Positions 1 to 7,626 are shown, counted from the stretch's first letter. The stretch is 11,614 nucleotides of DNA from Anaerolinea thermophila (GCA_020722405.1 DYKW01000042.1:1-11614); one strand, 5' to 3'. Made by a program: numbers and translations. Notes: generated by a model from the letters alone, not told the origin.

Positions 1-7
1 ATCGGTC

Positions 8-33
8 AAAATCCGTGAAATCAGTGGCAAAGG
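8..33. repeat. Fragment of a dispersed 'ATCCGTGAAATC.GTGG' repeat
   Basis: The sequence reads AAAATCCGTGAAATCAGTGG followed by CAAAGG. It resembles the short 'atccgtgaaatctgtgg' type of intergenic repeat that I recognise from many environmental bacterial genomes, and related fragments occur at 7031-7320 here. Only one partial copy is visible at the window edge. It lies upstream of the promoter of the large lipoprotein gene and is probably not part of it. Confidence 0.35.
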
Positions 34-73
34 GTTTTAGATTTGGAATTGCTGCATCCGCGTCCAACAAGAA

Positions 74-101
74 CTGTCAAGCAGCCGGAACAAGGTATAA
101 T
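74..101 (+). promoter_or_regulatory. Putative sigma-70-type promoter of the alpha-2-macroglobulin gene
   Basis: A perfect -10 box, TATAAT, lies at 96-101. A 4/6 match to the -35 box, CTGTCA, lies at 74-79 with 16-bp spacing. Transcription would start near 108, giving a leader of about 50 nt before the ATG at 158. The Shine-Dalgarno AGGAGG is at 146-151, six bases before that ATG. Confidence 0.6.
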
Positions 102-157
102 CTCTACGGAACTCTTCTTGATCAACAGCCGTCCATTTTCCGTTCAGGAGGAAACCG

Positions 158-3100
158 ATGACCAAAGATAGACTGACCTTGTTCTTGACGACAATTCTGT
201 TGCTTTCGATGGCTTGCTCTTTGCCGGTTTTTAGCAACAGCCAGGGGGTATTGCTACCAACGCCAACGCCAACGCTCCCGCCTCCCCCCACGGCAACACC
301 GCGGCCAGACTTGCCGCCCGCGTTGATCGAGACATCGCCCCCATTGGGCAGCGAAATTTCCCCTTCCCAAGGCATTACCTTTTATTTCAACCAACCTATG
401 CAACGCACCTCCGTGGAGGCCGCCTTACGCGCCGAGAGTAATGTCGCCGGACGTTTCGAGTGGCAAGATGATGCCACCGTTACGTTTTACCCGCAAACGC
501 CCTTTGCTCTGGAAAGCGATCTACACCTGACGCTGGAGCGCAGTGCCCAGGCGCAAAACGGCAAAGAACTGGCGCGCCCAGTACCGATCCGCTTTCGTGT
601 GGCCGGCCCACTGCGCGCCACGCAACTGCTGCCGGCACCGGGAAGTGCGGATGTTTCCCCTTCCAGTGCCATCGTGGCCGCTTTCAACCGTCCTGTCGTG
701 CCGCTGGGTGCCGACCAGGCGAGTTTGCCACCCGCCTTTAGCCTGAATCCCCCCGTCCAGGGGCGCGGCGAATGGCTCAACACCAGCACCTACATTTTTT
801 ACCCGCAGCCAGCCATGCTTGGCGGGGCAACTTATACCGCCGCGCTAAATCCGGCGTTGCAGAGCGCGGCCGGGACGCCGTTGGAGGAGGCCACTTCATG
901 GTCGTTCAGCACCGCCAAACCGCAGATTGTTAGCGTGTCCCCCGATACCTCCGCATGGCTGCCACTGGATGCCGAGATTACCGTGGCATTCAACCAACCG
1001 ATGGACCCCGCCAGCGTGGAAGCGGCCATTTCCCTAGAAGGTGCAGCCACGCTCAACTTTACCTGGGATGACACCTTCACGACCCTGACGCTTTCGCCCT
1101 CGGCGCTCTTGGCTTACGGCACATCTTACACCCTGCACATCAACGCCCAGGCCGGCAATGCCGGTGGCAGCGCCCTGGAAAAAGCCTACACCGCCACCTG
1201 GACGACCTATCCGCGCTTACAGGTGATCGGACCGCTGAACTCCTCCATTAGTGCTTATCGAAGTATGCGCATCGCCATGAACGGCCGGCTGCCCACCGAC
1301 TTACGAGACGAAGCAATGGCCAAATACCTGACCATTAGCCCGGCAGTGGATGGAGCAAGTTACTCATGGTTCCCAAATAGCAACAACCAGGCCGTCATCA
1401 ACATTTGGGGGAATTTTTCTCCTCTCACCGAGTACACGGTCTCTATCTCCCCAGATTTGCCGGATGCCTGGGGGGGACGGCTGGGCAACGCGGCTACTTT
1501 TACCATCCAAACCGAAGCCCTGCCCCCTTCGCTCTTTCTGCTTTCACCGCTGGCCTGGAGCAATGTCTTTCTCTCCACGCCGCAGGATGGGGGATTAGCG
1601 GTACAGGCCGCCTCACTAAACGCTGTGCAGATGCGGGTTTCCGCCGTTCCGCTGGAAGATTTTCTCTCGTTGACCACTTCCGATGATTATTCCAGTCTGC
1701 AAAAATACCGGCCATTTGGGCTTTCTACTCGTGAAGTCATCCTGGATGCCCCGCCTAACCACATCGTACAGCGCACCCTGCCGTTACCCGATAGCCAACC
1801 CGGATTGTATTACGTGCGTCTGAATGCCCAAACATCTTCAGACTACCCCCAGATTCGGGAGGACCCCTTCCTGTTGATCCTCACCAGGGTCAACCTGACC
1901 TTCAAGCGCGGCGCCCGCGACGCCCTGGTCTGGGCAACGCAGATGGAAGATGGGCGCCCGGTGGCCGGCGCGCCGGTAACAATCTACGACTCTGGGGGGG
2001 CGCTGCTCGCCCAGGGGCAGACGGACGCCCAGGGGATGTTCTACGCGCAGAATCTCCCCCCCGATTCTGCGCCAAATAGTTTTTCTCCCGCTGTGGCCGT
2101 GCTGGCAAAGCCAGGGGACCCGCGTTTCTCCCTGGTGAGAAGCGATATGAACCAGGGATTGCCCAACGGCTATCCTTTGCTGGCAGGCAACAACGCCATG
2201 ATCTATGCCTACTCGGACCGCCCAATCTACCGCCCTGGGCAAACGGTACACTTCAATATCGTCGTTCGCCGGGCATTCGATGGGCGCTATGAACTGCCTG
2301 CTGAAACAACGGTACAGGCAACCGTCATGGATGCAGAATACAATGCCTTGCAAGTATTCAACCTGCCGCTCAATGCCTACGGCACAACCGGCGGTGAGTA
2401 CACCTTGCCGGAAAGCGCCCCGCCCGGTGAGTACAACCTAGAAGTCAAACTCAGCGGGCAAGAACAGGCTGGCACGCACCTGCCTTTCACCGTGGCGAAT
2501 TACCGCAAGCCAGAATTCGAGTTACAGGTGCAACCGGCCCAAAACGACCTTCTGGCCGGGCAGACACTCTCGGCACAGGTCAGCGCACGCTATTACTTCG
2601 ACGCACCGGCCGGAAACCTGCCGGTACACTGGGCACTGTATCAACACCCGGATGTTTTCCATCTCCCAGGCTACACCGTTGGGCCCGAGGAAATCCACTG
2701 GTTCGATTTCTACCCGAGTTTCTGGTTTGATTTTGGAGAGTTAATCGCCGAGGGGGATGGGTATACCGATGCGCAGGGCAACCTGGCACTCGAAATTCCC
2801 CTGCCGCAGGAGGAGGCTCTCCAACGTTACACGCTGGAGGTGACCGGCACGGATGAGAGCGGCTTCCCAATTAGCGCCCGCGCCGATGTGCACGCCCATC
2901 CGGCCGCGTTTTACATTGGGGTACGGGCAGAACAATGGGACGCGCCCTCAGGGAACGAGAGAACCTTCGAGATGCGTACCGTCGATTGGGAGCGCAACCC
3001 CTCAGGGGGTCGCGTCTTGTCTGTTTCTTTTGGACGAGTCACCTGGAAGCAGCATCCTCCCAACAATCCAGAGGGACTATCCAGTTATGAAAAAATCATC

Positions 3101-5992
3101 ACCCCCGTGGCCGAGACGCAGATAAGCACCGATGCAGGGGGAAGTGCCCGCGTGGCCTTTACACCCGATCACAGCGGCCTCTACCAGATCACGCTGCGCG
3201 GCGAGGGGGCGTTGACCGAGATGCTTTTCTGGGTGGGCGGCGCAGGTCAGGGTACCTGGCCCGCATTGCCAAACCAGGAACTGAATCTCGAACCCGACAA
3301 GGAAAAGTACGAGCCTGGGGAAACGGCGCAAATTTTTGTGCCTAACCCGTTCGGCGTGGATACGCAGGCGCTTGTGACGCTGGAACGTAGCAGCATTCAC
3401 TACTACGCGCTGCACACGCTGCCCTCCGGCGGCGGGATGATCTCGCTGCCCTTGGGGAAGGCCGAAGCCCCCAACGTGTACGCCACCGTCACCCTGGTGG
3501 GGCAGCGCGCCGATGGGCTGCCCGATTTCCGCTATGGCATGGTCAATCTACCGGTTGCGGGGCACCACCTGCAATTGCAAGTTTCGCTGCTCGACCTGCC
3601 TGCGCAAACCGGCATTCGGAATGATGTCAAGGTGCGTTTGCGCGTCACCGACGAGGGCGGGAACCCGATGCAAGGCGTGTTCTCGCTGGCCGTGGTGGAT
3701 AAGGCCGTGCTGGCGTTGAGCGATCCGAACAGTGTCCCCATCGAAGAGGCGTTTTACGGCCAGCGGTCGTTGGAAATCAGCACCGGCATCGGGTTGGCGG
3801 CTTACACGCGCCGGAGCGTAGAAGAGCCTGGCGGGTTGGGCGGCGGCGGAGGCGAGATGTTATCTACCGTCGTCCGGCAAAAATTCCCAGATACGGCCTT
3901 TTGGCAGGCTGAAATCGTCACCGATGAAAAAGGGGAGGCACAAGTCTCCTTCGAAACGCCCGATAACCTGACAACCTGGGTGCTGGATGTGCGCGGTATC
4001 ACACAGGACAGCCGCGTAGGCAGCGCGCAAGCCGAGTTGGTGGTTACCAAACCGTTGCTGATTCGTCCGGTGACGCCACGCTTTGTCACGCTGGGCGATC
4101 ACTTCCCGCTGGCAGCCATCGTCCACAACAACACCGGTGAGCCCCTGCAAGTGGATGTGCAGTTGCAAGCGCCCGCTTTTCGGCTGGATGACCCCAGCCA
4201 GGCTGCCCGGACGATTTCGCTGCAGCCCGGAGAGCATCAGCGCGTGGACTGGTGGGGCACGGTTGGCGAGGCCGATACCCTGGAGGTGGTCTTCTCGGCC
4301 AAAGGTGGCCGCTGGAGCGACGCCACCAAGCCGACGTGGGGCGATCTACCCATCGTGCGCTACAATGCCCCTCAGACCTACAGCACAGCAGGGGTGCTGA
4401 CGGAACCCGGCGACTTGCTGGAGGTGGTCAGCCTGCCACGCAGTGCCGTTCCTACGGGCGGCAATTTGCAAATCGAGTTGGCGCCCTCGTTGGCGGCCAA
4501 CATGGTGAGTGGGTTGGATGCGCTGGCGCATTATCCTTACGAGTGTACCGAACAAACGCTGTCGCGCTTCCTGCCCAATTTAGCGGCCTATCTTGCAGTG
4601 CAAAACTTGGGACTGAGCGCGCCTGATTTAGAGTCCCGCCTGGAGCGTACCCTCCCCGACGGCCTGCAACGTTTAGGGGAAACACAAAACGAAGATGGCG
4701 GCTGGGGTTGGTGGCCTGGGGATGAATCCAACCCGTACATCACGGCTTACGTGCTCTTCGGCATACTTCAGGCGCGCGAGGCCGGTTTCGAAGTGCCGGT
4801 CGAGATCGAGAAGGCGGTTGATTATCTGCTTGCAACCCTGGCCCCGGTTTCGGAAACCACGCAGGATGCGGCATTGGACCGTCAGGCACCGGTGTTGTTG
4901 GCGCTGCACCAGGCCGGCAGGGATGCCGAGAAATATCGGGACACTTTGTTTGGATACCGCAGCCGCCTCAGCCCGGCCTCACAAGCCTTCCTGGCGTTGA
5001 GTTACCCACCAGGGAGTGCCGAGGCCGATGTTCTGCTCTCGGATTTGCAGGGGACGGCCATCCGCTCGGCCAGCGGCGCACATTGGGAAGGCGATGCCCG
5101 CTACCGCATCAACCTGGTTTCAGATGTGCAATCTACCGCCGCGGTAGTTTATGCGCTGGCGCTGCGGCAACCGGCCTCCACATTGATTCCAGATGCAGTG
5201 CGCTATCTGATGGCAGCACGCGGCGCCGAGGGCTGGGGCTCCACCTATGAAACCGCCTGGAGCCTGCTGGCGATGAGTGCGGTCATGCAAGGGACCGGCG
5301 AACTGGCCGGAGATTTCGATTTTGGCGCCGCACTGAACGGTTCGCCACTGGCTTCCGGCAATGCCGCCGGGGAAGCCCAACTCACGCCGGTGCGCAGCAG
5401 CGTGCCCATCTCTCAGTTGTATCCCGATCAACCGAACGCGTTGGTATTTTCCCATGGGCCCGGACAGGGACGCCTGTACTATCGTGCCATACTGAACGTC
5501 CTATTGCCGGTTTCCAACCTACAACCGCTTTCCCAGGGGATGAGCATTTCGCGCGTGTACTACCCCCAAGGGCAGATCAGCCCGGAAAACCGTCTACAAA
5601 GTGCACCGGCCGGACAACTTGTGGAGGTGCACCTCACGTTGTCCTTGCCACAAGATGCCCATTACGTAGCCGTCGAAGATTACCTGCCCGCCGGGGCAGA
5701 AATTCTGGATACCCGTCTCAAGACCAGCCAACAAGAGGGTCTCAATCCTGATGAAACACCCTTTGTGAATGGTTGGATGTGGTGGCTTTTCTCTGCCCCG
5801 CAGGTTTATGATGACCGCATCGTCTGGACGGCAGAACGTCTACCCGCGGGGACCTACGAGTTGACCTACACCCTGGTGCTCAACCAACCCGGAGAGTACC
5901 GCGTGCTGCCGGCACACGCCTACGAGTTCTACTTCCCCGAAGTGCAAGCACGCAGCACCGGAGAACTATTCACCATCGAAAACGGGCCCTAA
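158..5992 (+). CDS. Alpha-2-macroglobulin family lipoprotein with thioester (1944 aa)
   Basis: This is a bacterial alpha-2-macroglobulin, a large envelope protein thought to trap attacking proteases through a reactive thioester. The signal peptide ends in LLLSMAC with Cys20 as the likely lipidation site. A Pro/Thr-rich linker (about 30-57) follows; at 257-274 it is encoded by three CCAACG repeats. Three or four Ig-like domains of the SbsA/Big_5 type (about 55-455) carry the recurring motif FNQPM or FNRPV (near 78, 176 and 278). The macroglobulin core has SDRPIYRPGQ at 686-695 (MG2 signature), VDKAVLAL near 1179, a Gly-rich stretch at 1225-1232, and FPDTAFW at 1243-1249. The thioester domain contains CTEQ at 1463-1466 (C-x-E-Q, intact) and EDGGWGWWPGD from 1512. 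The C-terminal 170 residues look like the final macroglobulin domain. The start is fixed by AGGAGG six bases upstream. At 1944 aa it is longer than the E. coli homologues (about 1500-1650), mainly through the N-terminal Ig-like domains. No pbpC-like gene, the usual partner, follows it. Confidence 0.93.
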   Translation: MTKDRLTLFLTTILLLSMACSLPVFSNSQGVLLPTPTPTLPPPPTATPRPDLPPALIETSPPLGSEISPSQGITFYFNQPMQRTSVEAALRAESNVAGRFEWQDDATVTFYPQTPFALESDLHLTLERSAQAQNGKELARPVPIRFRVAGPLRATQLLPAPGSADVSPSSAIVAAFNRPVVPLGADQASLPPAFSLNPPVQGRGEWLNTSTYIFYPQPAMLGGATYTAALNPALQSAAGTPLEEATSWSFSTAKPQIVSVSPDTSAWLPLDAEITVAFNQPMDPASVEAAISLEGAATLNFTWDDTFTTLTLSPSALLAYGTSYTLHINAQAGNAGGSALEKAYTATWTTYPRLQVIGPLNSSISAYRSMRIAMNGRLPTDLRDEAMAKYLTISPAVDGASYSWFPNSNNQAVINIWGNFSPLTEYTVSISPDLPDAWGGRLGNAATFTIQTEALPPSLFLLSPLAWSNVFLSTPQDGGLAVQAASLNAVQMRVSAVPLEDFLSLTTSDDYSSLQKYRPFGLSTREVILDAPPNHIVQRTLPLPDSQPGLYYVRLNAQTSSDYPQIREDPFLLILTRVNLTFKRGARDALVWATQMEDGRPVAGAPVTIYDSGGALLAQGQTDAQGMFYAQNLPPDSAPNSFSPAVAVLAKPGDPRFSLVRSDMNQGLPNGYPLLAGNNAMIYAYSDRPIYRPGQTVHFNIVVRRAFDGRYELPAETTVQATVMDAEYNALQVFNLPLNAYGTTGGEYTLPESAPPGEYNLEVKLSGQEQAGTHLPFTVANYRKPEFELQVQPAQNDLLAGQTLSAQVSARYYFDAPAGNLPVHWALYQHPDVFHLPGYTVGPEEIHWFDFYPSFWFDFGELIAEGDGYTDAQGNLALEIPLPQEEALQRYTLEVTGTDESGFPISARADVHAHPAAFYIGVRAEQWDAPSGNERTFEMRTVDWERNPSGGRVLSVSFGRVTWKQHPPNNPEGLSSYEKIITPVAETQISTDAGGSARVAFTPDHSGLYQITLRGEGALTEMLFWVGGAGQGTWPALPNQELNLEPDKEKYEPGETAQIFVPNPFGVDTQALVTLERSSIHYYALHTLPSGGGMISLPLGKAEAPNVYATVTLVGQRADGLPDFRYGMVNLPVAGHHLQLQVSLLDLPAQTGIRNDVKVRLRVTDEGGNPMQGVFSLAVVDKAVLALSDPNSVPIEEAFYGQRSLEISTGIGLAAYTRRSVEEPGGLGGGGGEMLSTVVRQKFPDTAFWQAEIVTDEKGEAQVSFETPDNLTTWVLDVRGITQDSRVGSAQAELVVTKPLLIRPVTPRFVTLGDHFPLAAIVHNNTGEPLQVDVQLQAPAFRLDDPSQAARTISLQPGEHQRVDWWGTVGEADTLEVVFSAKGGRWSDATKPTWGDLPIVRYNAPQTYSTAGVLTEPGDLLEVVSLPRSAVPTGGNLQIELAPSLAANMVSGLDALAHYPYECTEQTLSRFLPNLAAYLAVQNLGLSAPDLESRLERTLPDGLQRLGETQNEDGGWGWWPGDESNPYITAYVLFGILQAREAGFEVPVEIEKAVDYLLATLAPVSETTQDAALDRQAPVLLALHQAGRDAEKYRDTLFGYRSRLSPASQAFLALSYPPGSAEADVLLSDLQGTAIRSASGAHWEGDARYRINLVSDVQSTAAVVYALALRQPASTLIPDAVRYLMAARGAEGWGSTYETAWSLLAMSAVMQGTGELAGDFDFGAALNGSPLASGNAAGEAQLTPVRSSVPISQLYPDQPNALVFSHGPGQGRLYYRAILNVLLPVSNLQPLSQGMSISRVYYPQGQISPENRLQSAPAGQLVEVHLTLSLPQDAHYVAVEDYLPAGAEILDTRLKTSQQEGLNPDETPFVNGWMWWLFSAPQVYDDRIVWTAERLPAGTYELTYTLVLNQPGEYRVLPAHAYEFYFPEVQARSTGELFTIENGP

Positions 5993-6051
5993 GCGCCGGT
6001 AAAACAGCGTGCAACGTGCCCACTATCGTCACAGCAAAGTTGCAGTGCCCC

Positions 6052-6095
6052 AAAGAAGCAATTCCCTTCGCACATGGGAGGGGATTGCTTCTTTT
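6052..6095 (+). terminator. Rho-independent terminator of the macroglobulin gene
   Basis: A 15-bp stem (6052-6066 with 6080-6094, one T-G wobble) encloses a 13-nt loop. The 3' arm ends in CTTCTTTT, so the U-rich tract overlaps the stem base. It begins 60 bases after the stop codon of the macroglobulin gene. Because the 5' arm begins with AAAGAAG, it could also work on the opposite strand. Confidence 0.75.
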
Positions 6096-6412
6096 CACGC
6101 CTGGTTCGAGGCAAACCTTGGTGTTCCGCTCAGGGCAGGCGCGACGCTCTCAGACGCTCTCAGATGTACTTCAAACGCTAAGTACAGCAATGAGGCACAT
6201 GCCGGCGAAAGCCGCTCCCATGCCGCCGGATAGCCGGGCGTAGGAGTCCGACCATTCTCGCTCGTGGCATTCCGAGGCGCAAACAAAATCATCCAATATA
6301 CGGGAGATTGTTTCGTGCCCTCACAGCAGGGATTGTCTCGCCGCTGCAAGTGATACCTTAGCACGCCGCTTGGCGCGTGAGAAATGAGTTTTTTTATAAT
6401 CTTCCAAAAACC
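6096..6412. other. Gene-free, hairpin-rich intergenic stretch
   Basis: I see no credible gene here. Visible structure is a tandem duplication of GACGCTCTCA (6143-6152 and 6153-6162), a hairpin GTACTT/AAGTAC (6166-6171 with 6180-6185), and a GNRA-type hairpin CGGC-GAAA-GCCG (6203-6214). A perfect TATAAT at 6395-6400 lies 19 bp after TTGGCG (6370-6375); it may be a weak second promoter for the cold-shock gene. The stretch could be an unrecognised structured RNA or a decayed repeat. Confidence 0.4.
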
Positions 6413-6441
6413 TTGACACACCAAGGATTTACTGATAATAT
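6413..6441 (+). promoter_or_regulatory. Strong sigma-70-type promoter of the cold-shock gene
   Basis: A perfect -35 TTGACA (6413-6418) is followed, at exactly 17 bp, by TAATAT (6436-6441). A TG at 6433-6434 forms an extended -10 element. The predicted start near 6448 leaves a leader of about 150 nt before the cold-shock ORF, a length typical of regulated cold-shock mRNAs. Confidence 0.8.
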
Positions 6442-6447
6442 AAACGG

Positions 6448-6598
6448 CGTTGGAGACCAGTAGTACACGTTGGAAGTAGCGCGGCTCATGGGTTAATCCA
6501 TGGGCTTTTTTTGTGCCATCGTTCCGATGGTGACGTACCGTGTCTCTCGCAATATCACAAGGCCGGAAATCCGGCGCAATTTTCTAAGGAGACAAAAA
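6448..6598 (+). promoter_or_regulatory. Long structured 5' leader of the cold-shock mRNA
   Basis: Three successive hairpins can be drawn: 6484-6505 (followed by seven T), CCATCG/CGATGG at 6516-6530, and GCCGG/CCGGC at 6562-6575, the last ending 10 bases before the Shine-Dalgarno AAGGAG (6586-6591). The early leader could also pair long-range with its later part (ACACG 6465-6469 with CGTGT 6539-6543; GGAG 6451-6454 with CTCT 6544-6547), which would give an alternative fold. Known cspA-type leaders switch structure with temperature. That this one does so is inference. Confidence 0.55.
6484..6512 (+). terminator. Terminator-like hairpin inside the cold-shock leader (possible attenuator)
   Basis: The stem GCTCATGG (6484-6491) pairs with CCATGGGC (6498-6505), 8 bp with one wobble and a 6-nt loop. 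Seven T residues (6506-6512) follow directly. It lies between the strong promoter and the gene, so it would end transcription after about 65 nt unless antiterminated. Either it is an attenuator or the 65-nt product is a small RNA in its own right. Confidence 0.6.
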
Positions 6599-6814
6599 AT
6601 GTCTGAACGCACAACTGGAACAGTAAAATGGTTTAATGGCACCAAAGGCTACGGCTTCATCGCTCGCGAAGATGGCGAGGATGTATTCGTGCACTACTCG
6701 GCAATTCAGGGATCGGGCTACCGCAACCTGGAAGAAGGCCAGCGGGTCGAATTTTCCGTGGAGCGCGGCTCCAAAGGGCTGCAGGCCATAGACGTAACCG
6801 TCGTATCTCACTAA
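6599..6814 (+). CDS. csp: Cold-shock domain protein (CspA family, 71 aa)
   Basis: This is a single cold-shock domain that binds single-stranded RNA/DNA in the cytoplasm and acts as an RNA chaperone, keeping mRNA unfolded for translation. The sequence starts MSERTTGTVKWFNGTKGYGF. RNP1 is KGYGFI (residues 16-21) and RNP2 is VFVHY (29-33), where most family members have VFVHF. The length of 71 aa is typical (65-75). The ATG at 6599 is chosen because AAGGAG lies at 6586-6591, 7 bases upstream, and the protein then begins like known family members; an in-frame extension to 6500 lacks such a signal. The gene is monocistronic, with its own promoter, leader and terminator. Confidence 0.96.
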   Translation: MSERTTGTVKWFNGTKGYGFIAREDGEDVFVHYSAIQGSGYRNLEEGQRVEFSVERGSKGLQAIDVTVVSH

Positions 6815-6830
6815 AAACCACGTGCAAATC

Positions 6831-6861
6831 AAAAGCCCCCGAAATTTTCGGGGGCTTTTTT
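6831..6861 (+). terminator. Rho-independent terminator of the cold-shock gene
   Basis: GCCCCCGAA (6835-6843) pairs with TTCGGGGGC (6847-6855) around a three-base loop. Flanking A/T pairs and T6 (6856-6861) complete it. It begins 17 bases after the stop codon. Confidence 0.92.
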
Positions 6862-6954
6862 GTTTATGGTTCAACCGATGAATACGGGCGGCAAATTTTT
6901 TAACAGGAGGAATTTGTATCATCTCAAAAATTCGGGGTAGCGGTTTGCTATTTT

Positions 6955-6979
6955 AACGCTAAGACGCAAAGCCGCAAAG
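6955..6979 (+). repeat. Dispersed repeat copy, 'AACGC.AAG.CGCAAAG' family
   Basis: AACGCTAAGACGCAAAG plus CCGCAAAG. It matches, in inverse orientation, the copy at 7425-7459 (AACGCCAAGCCGCAGAGC and onward after reverse complement). The same style of repeat is familiar from intergenic regions of unrelated environmental bacteria. Confidence 0.55.
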
Positions 6980-7052
6980 TCTCGTTTTCGCGCTAAGACC
7001 GACGCATATCTAGAAAACTGGCGTCTGGCAAAATCTGCGGATAGCCAACATT

Positions 7053-7078
7053 GATCCACAGATGGACACAGATTCACC
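7053..7078 (+). repeat. Dispersed repeat copy, 'TCCACAGAT..ACACAGATT' family
   Basis: GATCCACAGATGGACACAGA followed by TTCACC. It shares the exact 10-mer TCCACAGATG with 7295-7304. This type often occurs next to the CGCAAAG type, as it does here. Confidence 0.5.
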
Positions 7079-7170
7079 CTATGGGTACGATGATGCAGAT
7101 TTTTTAATCATTCTCCAGCAAAAACCATGTAAATCTGCGGCCGAATGAAAAGACGCCAGCGTCCAGTAGA

Positions 7171-7207
7171 AAACCCTTTGCGCCTTGGCGACTTTGCGTT
7201 GAGGTTT
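7171..7207 (-). repeat. Dispersed repeat copy, CGCAAAG family, inverse orientation
   Basis: Read on the minus strand it contains CTCAACGCAAAGTCGCCAAG then GCGCAAAGG, the same building blocks as 6955-6979 and 7233-7270. Confidence 0.5.
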
Positions 7208-7232
7208 TAGGATACTCCCAAAAACTTCGAAG

Positions 7233-7270
7233 CCTCAACGCAACGTTGTTAAGACGCAAAGGTTCTTTGG
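7233..7270 (+). repeat. Dispersed repeat copy, CGCAAAG family
   Basis: CCTCAACGCAACGTTGTTAA followed by GACGCAAAGG. It starts with the same CTCAACGCAA as the reverse complement of 7171-7207, so the two copies form an imperfect inverted pair about 25 bases apart. Confidence 0.5.
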
Positions 7271-7294
7271 GTGTCCGCCGGTTTTGGAAATGTG

Positions 7295-7317
7295 TCCACA
7301 GATGACGCAGAAGACAC
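7295..7317 (+). repeat. Dispersed repeat copy, TCCACAGAT family
   Basis: TCCACAGATGACGCAGAAGA then CAC. It is identical over its first 10 bases to the copy at 7055-7064, 240 bases away. Confidence 0.45.
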
Positions 7318-7424
7318 TCATTTTCTCGAGTTTTGCTTTCAAAAACCTTAGCGCCAAGAATAGCATCAAGCGTGGGCAAAAGCCTTTGACCCCTAGCAGG
7401 CGAAAAGCCTTTTGCTCCTACGTG

Positions 7425-7459
7425 ACTTTCTCTTTGCGGCTCTGCGGCTTGGCGTTGAA
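7425..7459 (-). repeat. Dispersed repeat copy, CGCAAAG family, inverse orientation
   Basis: On the plus strand it reads ACTTTCTCTTTGCGGCTCTG then CGGCTTGGCGTTGAA. This is the clearest copy of the family in the window and the inverse of 6955-6979. Confidence 0.55.
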
Positions 7460-7594
7460 TAGAGTAAACCGCTTCCCAGAATTTTTGAGATGGTACCCAC
7501 AAGGTTCCAAAGACACAAGACCCCTAACCTTCGTGGTGAGATTTTTTATTGCGCCGTATAGGTTTTCCCCCGTTTTTTGAGAGGTTAGGATTAT

Positions 7595-7626
7595 AAAAAA
7601 CCCTGGGGCATACGTCCCAGGGTTTT
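7595..7626 (-). terminator. Rho-independent terminator after rplL
   Basis: On the minus strand AAAACCCTGGG pairs with CCCAGGGTTTT (7616-7626 with 7597-7607) around an 8-nt loop, and the transcript ends in a run of U (A run at 7595-7600). It starts 24 bases after the rplL stop codon and closes the ribosomal protein cluster. Confidence 0.92.

Larger units (their letters stand above)
6862..7594. other. Repeat-rich convergent intergenic region, no gene
   Basis: This region lies between the cold-shock terminator (+) and the rplL terminator (-). The open frames across it are low-complexity by-products of the repeats and match nothing I recognise. It contains partial copies of two short repeat families in both orientations (listed separately), direct copies of AAATCTGCGG (7031-7040, 7131-7140), and an orphan AGGAGG (6905-6910) followed by only an 8-codon TTG frame. 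It probably accumulated repeats because neither flank needs it for expression. Confidence 0.6.

Noticed and set aside
1838..2353. 171-codon minus-strand frame within the macroglobulin gene
   Set aside because: Shadow of a GC-rich real gene: the plus-strand product is a clear macroglobulin over this whole range.
6095..6424. Open frame of 109 codons on the minus strand
   Set aside because: No ribosome site, no recognisable protein motif, and it runs across the terminator edge and cold-shock promoter; likely chance or repeat-derived.
6905..6943. Good AGGAGG followed by an 8-codon TTG frame
   Set aside because: Spacing of only about 4 bases, no partner gene downstream and no promoter seen; probably a chance match or gene remnant.
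7104..7502. Open frame of 132 codons on the minus strand in the repeat region
   Set aside because: Its codons come from the CGCAAAG and TCCACAGAT repeat fragments; no Shine-Dalgarno and no protein-like pattern.
6955..7549. CRISPR array
   Set aside because: The repeats differ in sequence, length, orientation and spacing; there are no uniform spacers and no cas genes.
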